This document shows, in pieces, positions 24,857 through 31,040 of a stretch of 33,571 nucleotides of DNA (positions are counted from its first letter, which is position 1; every line of letters begins with the position of its first letter). The DNA lies in NCBI GenBank assembly GCA_964631605.1, contig CAZVYG010000061.1, positions 1 through 33,571 of the forward strand. The letters are read 5' to 3'. Source of the DNA: JARKQH01 sp964631605 (lineage in GTDB: Bacteria > Verrucomicrobiota > Verrucomicrobiia > Limisphaerales > UBA8199). The position numbers and the translations under genes were made by a program. Under the pieces are notes generated by a model, which searched no databases, was not told the origin of the DNA, and was given only the letters and a program-made list of their open reading frames with translations.

Positions 24857-25444
24857 TCACCCGCCCTCAGGTTGTGTCGGCATCTCGGGTTGAGATGAAC
24901 CTCCACCTCTGGAGGAATGCTGGGTCACATAGGCGAACAAATCGCCCAGGGTTCGGTCCGGCGTGTGGAAGCTCTCAGGCAAATCCAATTCGTACTCCTG
25001 CTCAATGGCCAGGAACAGTTCGATGATGTCCATGCCATCGCCGCACAACCATTGCTGGGTGACGGCGACCATGCGGTCGTCTGGGCGAAGTCGGCGCCAG
25101 CGTTCTTTGCGGAGCCCCAACTCCTCACCGACGATTTGCAGGAAGCGGTCAAGCTCCTGTTCCCGGTGCGCCGGGAATCGCTCCTTCCAGGACTGCCGTT
25201 GGTCCGTGCGACCACGGATTGGGCGAGTCGCTGCTTGCAGGCAGAAGAAGCCCACCAAGTAGATGGCAAGGAATACCACCAACAGCCAGGCGCGTGAGGG
25301 CGAGCCGTTGTCCGTCAGCGCCTGCCAGATGCCGAAGATCGCCAATAGCACAGTCCCGCCGATCAGCATCAATCCTCCCCCGGCGATCCAGCGAAGCCAG
25401 GACTGCCTGCGCGTCGGCGTTTGAGTGGGGTCTTCCGTGTTCAT
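24857..25444 (-). CDS. Membrane-anchored acyl-carrier-like/DUF1493-like protein (first of pair)
   Basis: A 195-residue protein from ATG 25444 (the longer frame to 25648 adds unrelated residues). Two membrane helices (about 19-41 and 52-72) precede a soluble domain (about 95-175) with ACP-like pattern: helix ELDRFLQIVGEELGL, then GDGMDIIELFLAIEQEYELDLPE and TLGDLFAYV. In ACPs the segment before the second helix reads DSL; here it is D-G-M (Asp136, Gly137), so the serine that carries phosphopantetheine is absent. DUF1493 proteins share this kind of pattern. The tail is Gly/Ser/Pro-rich. It has the same topology as the next gene, 21 bp downstream. Function unknown. Confidence 0.6.
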   Translation of the reverse strand: MNTEDPTQTPTRRQSWLRWIAGGGLMLIGGTVLLAIFGIWQALTDNGSPSRAWLLVVFLAIYLVGFFCLQAATRPIRGRTDQRQSWKERFPAHREQELDRFLQIVGEELGLRKERWRRLRPDDRMVAVTQQWLCGDGMDIIELFLAIEQEYELDLPESFHTPDRTLGDLFAYVTQHSSRGGGSSQPEMPTQPEGG

Positions 25445-25526
25445 CGCTGCTGCAGCTCGAGGGATACCGTCACCCGACCCCAGGCTCGCCCGCGTGGTGA
25501 ACTTCCATTCAAAGTGGATGCCATTT

Positions 25527-25715
25527 TCATGGGAAGCAAAACAGTGTGTAAGGCCGCCAGCGCGGCTGTTCGCAGCGAGACGCCTCCAGGTCACGCAAAA
25601 CGTGCCGAACTTTCCGGATCTGTTCCCGCAAGGCCTGGCCTTGTTCAAAGCCCATTTCGTGAGGCTCGCCGGAGCAGCGACAATTGGCGAACGGGCGCTG
25701 GTTTGGAGTATTCAC
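25527..25715 (-). pseudogene. N-terminal remnant resembling a C45 peptidase/acyltransferase
   Basis: A GTG at 25715, two bases after the radical SAM stop codon, opens a 62-residue frame with CSGEPHEMGFEQGQALREQIRKV and a PYTLF segment. This resembles the start of C45-type proteins (acyl-CoA:6-APA acyltransferase-like hydrolases), where a G-x-P-x-E-M-G-xx-x-G-x-A-L-R pattern precedes the catalytic domain. The frame ends at TGA 25527 and the catalytic part is missing, so it is called a remnant. The close spacing suggests it was in an operon with the radical SAM gene. Confidence 0.55.
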
Positions 25716-25717
25716 GG

Positions 25718-26629
25718 CTAATTTAGTTCGCGCAAGCCGGCGTCCACAGCCGGCGTCCACACCTTGTCGGTCTGTCCCATGGCCGAAGCGTTCTCAGCGT
25801 TTGCCGCCATCGCCTGTTCCAGATGGCGGAGCAGCATTCGCGCCTGCCGGGCCGAGCGTTGGCGGGCTTGCAGCACCAGCCCGGCAAAGCCGAGGGCGCG
25901 CCCCCGGCAACCCACTCGCAGGATCCGCGCGATAGTGCGGGGTCCATTGCCGCTCAACTCGTTGATGAAGCGCAGGGACAAATGCTGGAGTTGCATTGGC
26001 TGGAACCGCTTGTGCCGGAAGTGGACGCCCAAACTGCTTGGGAGCGTTTTGTTGAAGGTGTCCGCCGCTGCGGTTTCCAGCCACCAGTTTTTCGTTACAT
26101 CACCCGTCGCCAGCATCTGCCGATAGAGCCGCGTCCCAGGGTAGATGCGGAGAATTCGCATGTCGAAGTAACCGCAGGGCACGTGCTTAAGATACTCCAG
26201 AGTGCTTTCTAACGCCGCAGGCGAGTCGTGGGGCAGACCGACCATGATAAGGGACAGGGTTTGGACCCCAAGGCGATTCGCATGATTAACCGCGTCCACA
26301 AATGGTTGCTGCAGGTTTTGGTACTTGCTCACTGCCACGCAGTTGGTGTCGTCCATGGACTCGACGCCCACCGCAACTCCCAGACACCCGCTTGCCGCCA
26401 TTTCCTCCATTAACGCTTGCACGGCCTGGGAATTCTGTGTCGTAACGGAGAACCCGAAGGCGTCCCCATCGAACCGGATTGGGTCCGTCTGCTCGTCCAC
26501 CAACGCCGTCTCAATAGCCTTGGGCGTCACGGCGCCCAGGACCGCGAACGGCACCGGTGGTTGCGTAAGGTAGGACATGGAGTCGAACCTCTGCAACTCC
26601 TGCATAATGTTCACAAAAGTGAGTTTCAT
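25718..26629 (-). pseudogene. B12-binding radical SAM protein with internal deletion
   Basis: A 303-residue open frame. The N-terminus (MKLTFVNIMQELQRFD, then PPVPFAVLGAVTP) is the start of a cobalamin-binding domain. From residue about 72 (MEEMAASGCLGVAVGVES, later TLSLIMVGLPHDSP and RILRIYPGTRLYRQML) it is the second half of a radical SAM barrel and its C-terminal extension. The two parts join at SVTTQNSQAVQALM (about 26411-26435). Everything expected between them is absent: the rest of the B12 domain and the CxxxCxxC motif that binds the 4Fe-4S cluster. Family members are usually about 150-200 residues longer. The frame is kept, so a product may be made, but it cannot do radical SAM chemistry. 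Confidence 0.8.
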
Positions 26630-26847
26630 AGCCCAGCCGACCTGCCAATAAACATTGCACCGTTTACTTATTAATGCGCAACCGACAAGCGGTTTCCCTC
26701 AAAATTTTTTGCACCCGGGAAGACTCCCGTCGCCAAGCCTTGATGCGACGGTTGCACGGGCTGCATGGGGACCATCCAGTCTGTGGAAGCCGGGGATTCA
26801 CGGCGGTGTTCCGCACCCCGGCAAGGCTGGTGCTGGTTTGGCGGGAA

Positions 26848-26876
26848 TTGACCTGGAGCGCGGGTCTGGACATATT
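26848..26876 (+). promoter_or_regulatory. Probable promoter of the UPF0173 gene
   Basis: TTGACC (26848-26853), 17-bp spacer, CATATT (26871-26876), with the ATG 33 bp downstream. Five and four consensus matches. It lies in a 280-bp divergent space; no clear promoter was found for the opposite radical SAM gene. Confidence 0.55.
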
Positions 26877-26909
26877 CGGAATCGAGCAAGCAACATCAGG
26901 AGAGTCATT

Positions 26910-27590
26910 ATGAAGATTACCTATTACGGACATGCCTGTTTCTCGGTGCAGGTGGGCAACCGCCACCTGCTGTTCGACCCATTCATCACTCCGAATGAAT
27001 TGGCCCGGAAGATCAATGTGAACGCGATTGCCGCCGATTATATCCTGGTTTCGCATGGCCATGCCGACCATTTGGCGGACGCGGCGGCCATCGCCAAACG
27101 CACCGGCGCCACCGTGATTTCAAACTTCGAAATCACGGTTTGGTTCGGCAAACAAGGGGTTTCCAAAACCCATCCTCTGAACCACGGCGGCGCCTGCCGG
27201 TTCGATTTCGGCCGCGTCAAATTTGTGAACGCCATTCACTCCAGCAGCCTCCCGGACGGGTCCTATGGCGGCAACCCGGGCGGATTCGTGGTCGAAACGG
27301 CCGAGGGCAATTTTTACTACTCGGGCGACACCGCCCTGACGCTGGACATGAAACTCATCGGCGAAGCCACCCGGCTGAAGTTTGCCGCCCTGCCGATCGG
27401 CGACAATTTCACGATGGATGTTGCCGATGCCATCAAGGCGGCCGAATTTGTGGGCTGCGACCAGGTGCTGGGCCTGCACTATGACACGTTCCCCCCGATC
27501 AGGATTGATCACGAAGTGGCGCTCCAGAAGTTCCACCAGGCAGGGAAGAAATTGCATCTGCTGGGCATCGGCGCCTCGATTAGCCTGTAG
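26910..27590 (+). CDS. UPF0173 metal-dependent hydrolase (metallo-beta-lactamase fold)
   Basis: A soluble 226-residue enzyme of the UPF0173 (YtkL-like) group; substrate unknown. It begins MKITYYGHACFSVQVG, the typical N-terminus. The metal motif HxHxDH is at residues 49-54 (SHGHADHLAD). Further ligands are expected in NHGG, in FYYSGDTAL (Asp) and in LGLHYDTFPPI (His). Start is ATG 26910 with a strong ribosome site AGGAGAG (26898-26904); an in-frame extension to 26655 has no homology signal. The gene has its own promoter and a hairpin right after its stop, so it is probably a single-gene unit. Full length. Confidence 0.93.
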   Translation: MKITYYGHACFSVQVGNRHLLFDPFITPNELARKINVNAIAADYILVSHGHADHLADAAAIAKRTGATVISNFEITVWFGKQGVSKTHPLNHGGACRFDFGRVKFVNAIHSSSLPDGSYGGNPGGFVVETAEGNFYYSGDTALTLDMKLIGEATRLKFAALPIGDNFTMDVADAIKAAEFVGCDQVLGLHYDTFPPIRIDHEVALQKFHQAGKKLHLLGIGASISL

Positions 27591-27607
27591 CGAGCCCACC
27601 CGGCTCG
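27591..27607 (+). terminator. Hairpin directly after the UPF0173 stop
   Basis: CGAGCC-caccc-GGCTCG, a 6-bp GC stem starting at the base after the stop codon. It is followed by a G-run, not T, so intrinsic termination is doubtful. Confidence 0.35.
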
Positions 27608-27753
27608 GGGGGGCGGGGTCGCCCGGTCCAGGCCCCTTACCCTTTAGGCCAGGGGGTTGCTGCCCGGAGACACGGGACCAGGGCCGCATTGCCGCAGCAT
27701 CCGCGCCGGCCCGGCGAGCAGGATTCGGCTGGATGCGAGCCGCGGCTGCGGCA

Positions 27754-27781
27754 TGAGGGCATTTGCGTGAGGGCATTTGCG
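27754..27781. repeat. Perfect 14-bp tandem duplication
   Basis: TGAGGGCATTTGCG occurs twice head to tail (27754-27767 and 27768-27781) in the leader of the alpha/beta hydrolase gene, 30 bp before its ATG. Likely a replication-slippage product. Confidence 0.7.
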
Positions 27782-27811
27782 CTGATTGCGGACTGGAAAT
27801 ACAATAGCGCA

Positions 27812-29164
27812 ATGAAACTCAGATGGAACCTGGTGATGGTTTGGGTTGCTTTGTCCGCCGCACTGATCGAATTGCAAGGGGCCAGCGACCCGGCGGTCGA
27901 GGGCCCGTTCACGGCTGGATCTCAAACGGTAAGTGTGCCCGGAATGGAAGGCGCGAACCTGAGCACCGACGTTTACTATCCGCGCGACCCCAATGGCTCA
28001 ATCCCTGCAACGGCCGCGCCGTGTCCCGTCATTGTCCTCGGTCACGGCTTTGCCCAATCCAAGGCTCAGCATGTGAATCAGGGACGCCACCTCGCCACCC
28101 GCGGTTTCATCACCTTGATCCCGAATTTCAACGCCGGGAGCGACCACAGCCGGAATGCGGACGAATTGCGCAAGTGCATTGACTGGATAGTGGCCCGCAA
28201 CAGCGATGGCGCGTCAGTCTTTTACCAGAAGGTGCAGACGAACCGGATCGGGGCGACCGGGCATTCGGCAGGCGGCTTGAGCGCGATTGTCGCCGCTTCT
28301 CGAGATCCGCGCATTCGCGCGCTCGCGCCCATGGACCCGGTGGACAGTGGCGACCTCGGAGTGAATGCCCTGGTCAACGTCAAGGTGCCGATTGCCATAA
28401 CCTACTCCGAGCCTTCGGCCTGCAATGCCGACGGCAGCGCCGAAATCCTCTTCGCCGCCGCCAGCGCGCCCAAGCGCGGCATGAAGATCGTGGGCGCAAA
28501 CCATACTGACCCTCAAGACCCGCCGGGTTTCCTGAGCATTCTGACGTGCGGCAGCGCCAACAGCGCCCGCCAGTTGCTCTATCGCCGTTACGTCACAGGC
28601 TGGTTCGAGTATTACCTCCGCGGCGACGCCGCCTATTTGGGTTGGATTTTCAATTTCGAAGGCGGCCCGCTTGCCACCGACCTTTCGGCCAAGCGCGTGA
28701 CCTATTCTTATTTCGCGCTGCCTGTGCCCATGGACGATTGGCGGCTCCTGTATTTCGGCCCGGCCGCGACCAACGCCGCGGTAGCGGGGGAACTGGCCGA
28801 CCCTGACCTGGACGAGCTTCCCAATTTCGTCGAATACGCCCTCAACCTCGATCCCTGGCAACGTTCGGCTGACACGGGCACCAGGAGCCTGCTGATTTCC
28901 ACCAATGGCGCGAAACACGTGGCGCTGCACTTTCCGTGCCGCCAGGACGCCTGGGACATTTCCTACAGGGTCGAGAGCACAACGAACCTTTTGGATTGGC
29001 AGACCGCGGCAGTCTATTCGGGCACGAACCGTTTCCTGAACACCAACGAGTTGACGGAAGTCTCTCGCGAGGGCGCAGGCTGGCAGCAGGTGGTGGTCCG
29101 GGATCTGTTCCCGGTGGGCGCGGTCCCGGAGCGGTTCCTGCGCCTGCAAATCACCCAGCCTTGA
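27812..29164 (+). CDS. Secreted alpha/beta hydrolase (dienelactone-hydrolase/PETase-like) with C-terminal module
   Basis: A 450-residue exported serine hydrolase. The start at ATG 27812 gives the signal peptide MKLRWNLVMVWVALSAALIELQGA; the longer frame is rejected for lack of one. The nucleophile elbow GHSAGG puts Ser152 in place, the oxyanion region is VLGHGFAQS (about 75-83), and the catalytic His is probably His231 in GANHTDP, with an acidic residue near MDPVDSGD. The catalytic layout resembles the chlorophyllase/cutinase-like group. After about residue 335 come a short DPDLDELPNFVEYAL motif and a beta domain with YRVESTTNLLDWQ, both often seen at the ends of exported Verrucomicrobiota proteins. 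The true substrate (polyester, lipid ester or other) is unknown. Its stop lies 10 bp from the convergent amidohydrolase. Confidence 0.88.
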   Translation: MKLRWNLVMVWVALSAALIELQGASDPAVEGPFTAGSQTVSVPGMEGANLSTDVYYPRDPNGSIPATAAPCPVIVLGHGFAQSKAQHVNQGRHLATRGFITLIPNFNAGSDHSRNADELRKCIDWIVARNSDGASVFYQKVQTNRIGATGHSAGGLSAIVAASRDPRIRALAPMDPVDSGDLGVNALVNVKVPIAITYSEPSACNADGSAEILFAAASAPKRGMKIVGANHTDPQDPPGFLSILTCGSANSARQLLYRRYVTGWFEYYLRGDAAYLGWIFNFEGGPLATDLSAKRVTYSYFALPVPMDDWRLLYFGPAATNAAVAGELADPDLDELPNFVEYALNLDPWQRSADTGTRSLLISTNGAKHVALHFPCRQDAWDISYRVESTTNLLDWQTAAVYSGTNRFLNTNELTEVSREGAGWQQVVVRDLFPVGAVPERFLRLQITQP

Positions 29165-29174
29165 AATCAATCCT

Positions 29175-30869
29175 TCACGGCGCTGGGTAAACCACCCGCC
29201 CGTCCACAACCGTCAGTAATACCCGGCAGTGGTCTATCTCGCCGGGATCAATCCGGTAAATGTCCCGGTCGAGCATCACCAGATCGGCCAGTTTCCCCGG
29301 CGTCAGGCTCCCCTTCACCCGCTCCGCAAACTCGGCATAAGCCGAGCCGAGGGTGTAGGCGCGCACCGCCTCGTCCACGGAAATTTTTTGTTCGGGAATC
29401 CAGCCGTTGGGATGCCGGCCGTCGAGGGTCTGACGGGTCACGGCGGCCTTGATCCCTTTCAAGGGCTCCAAGGGCGCGACTGTCCAATCGGATCCAAAAG
29501 CCAGAACGGCGCCGGAATTGAGCAGGGACCGGAAGGCGTAGGTGGTGCGCGAGCGCTCCGGCCCGATCCGCTTGTCGCACCAGCGTCCGTCATCGGCGGC
29601 ATGATAGGGTTGCATGGACGCAATGACCTGCTGGACGCCGAATCGCGGGATTTCGGTTGGCCGCAGGTGCTGCGCGTGCTCGATGCGGAATCGCCGGTCA
29701 CGCGGGCCGTTGCGCGCGGCCACCTCGCGGTAGATTTCCAGGATGTGGAAATTGGCCTCGTCGCCAATGGCGTGAATCATGACCTGCAAACCCTGCCGGT
29801 CGGCCGCCTCGACTCGACGCAGCATAATCCCTGGCGGCAGCATCTCGTCGAACAAAAGGCCGCGCGTATCGGGTTGGTCGGCGTAGGGCTCGAAGAACAG
29901 CGCAGTGGTGGAGCCGAGACTGCCGTCGCAGAAGCCCTTGAGGGCGCCGATCCGCAGCCAGTCGCTGCCGAAGGCGGCGCGCACGCCGGCCTGGCCCAGG
30001 ACTTCCCACGAGACAATCGAGCGGGCCGCGTAGATTCGAGTCTTGAGCTCGCCTCGTTCCAGCAACTGTTGGTAGATGCCCACGTCCGCCTCGGTGGACA
30101 TATCGGTGACACTGGTGACGCCGCAGCGGGCGGCGTGTTCGGTGGCCGCGCGGGCCGCCTGCAATTTCTCGGCCATGGTTTTGGGCGGGATGACTTTTTG
30201 GACCAGGTTTTCGGCAGCATCCTTGAGGATGCCGGTGGGGTCGCCCGACGCATCGCGAACGATTTCGCCACCGGGCGGGTCTTTTGTCTCCCGTGTGATG
30301 CCGGCCAGCCTGAGCGCCAGGCTGTTGGCCAGGACCATGTGCCCGTCCAGGCGGCGCACCAGAACCGGGTGGTCGGGGGTCAGACCATCAATCATTTGCC
30401 GCGTGGGCAGGGGCGCCCCCGGCCAGTTTTCGTGATCCCAGTCGCCGCCGAGAATCCAGGAACCCTTGGGCTGGCGGCTGGCATATTGGCCCAAGCGCCG
30501 CGCCATCTCTTCGGTGGACTTCGCGCTGCGCAAATCCACGTTGGTAACCGCGAAGCCCCCGGCGAGGAAATGGACATGCGCGTCGTTGAAGCCCGGGAGC
30601 ACCAGGCGGTCACGGCCATCCACGATGCGGGTTTTCGGCCCAGCCAAGGCGGCAATTTCCCCGGACGATCCCACCGCCAGAATCCGGTTGCCGTGAACGG
30701 CAATGGCCTCGGCGGTGGGGCGGGAATCATCCAAAGTGCGCACCCTGGCGTTGGTGATGATCAAGTCGGCAAGGCCGGCGGATGCTCCGGCCATAACAGG
30801 AGTGGTCAGCATAAGGTAAAAACCAATACGGGTAGCTATCCAAACAGGCTGTAACTGGCAACCAGTCAT
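29175..30869 (-). CDS. Amidohydrolase family 3 protein (YtcJ-like), exported
   Basis: A metal-dependent amidohydrolase of 564 residues. The start at ATG 30869 gives an export signal (WIATRIGFYLMLTTPVMAGASAG); GTG 30911 is also in frame. The first metal ligands are His98 and His100 in FNDAHVHFLAGG. Further family landmarks are GSWILGGDWDHENWP, VLVRRLDGHMVLANSLAL, IGALKGFCDGSLGSTTA, QVMIHAIGDEANF, FRIEHAQHL and LAFGSDWTVAPLEP near the C-terminus. Proteins of this type hydrolyse amide or ester bonds of varied small molecules. The gene is convergent with the secreted hydrolase and divergent from the beta-strand-repeat protein, so it is probably transcribed alone. Substrate not assignable. Confidence 0.92.
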   Translation of the reverse strand: MTGCQLQPVWIATRIGFYLMLTTPVMAGASAGLADLIITNARVRTLDDSRPTAEAIAVHGNRILAVGSSGEIAALAGPKTRIVDGRDRLVLPGFNDAHVHFLAGGFAVTNVDLRSAKSTEEMARRLGQYASRQPKGSWILGGDWDHENWPGAPLPTRQMIDGLTPDHPVLVRRLDGHMVLANSLALRLAGITRETKDPPGGEIVRDASGDPTGILKDAAENLVQKVIPPKTMAEKLQAARAATEHAARCGVTSVTDMSTEADVGIYQQLLERGELKTRIYAARSIVSWEVLGQAGVRAAFGSDWLRIGALKGFCDGSLGSTTALFFEPYADQPDTRGLLFDEMLPPGIMLRRVEAADRQGLQVMIHAIGDEANFHILEIYREVAARNGPRDRRFRIEHAQHLRPTEIPRFGVQQVIASMQPYHAADDGRWCDKRIGPERSRTTYAFRSLLNSGAVLAFGSDWTVAPLEPLKGIKAAVTRQTLDGRHPNGWIPEQKISVDEAVRAYTLGSAYAEFAERVKGSLTPGKLADLVMLDRDIYRIDPGEIDHCRVLLTVVDGRVVYPAP

Positions 30870-30948
30870 GCAACTGGCCCCATTCTGAGACCGCGCCCCC
30901 CCCCTTGTCACGCCACAAGGAGTCCGATCTGCCGGTCAAGCTTCTTCG

Positions 30949-30968
30949 TGTCACCAGTTTAAGTGACA
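30949..30968. promoter_or_regulatory. Dyad TGTCAC-N8-GTGACA in a divergent region
   Basis: A perfect 6-bp inverted repeat with 8-bp spacing lies between the amidohydrolase start and the beta-strand-repeat gene; another TTGTCACG is at 30905-30912. This geometry fits a dimeric repressor or CRP-like site, but no regulator is nearby. The rest of 30870-31040 shows no gene. Confidence 0.3.
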
Positions 30969-31040
30969 TGACATTTTCCAGAAAGCGGGGTTGAATGGGG
31001 GGAAACGTGATGGAAATCCATTGAACTCACTCATAAGCTC

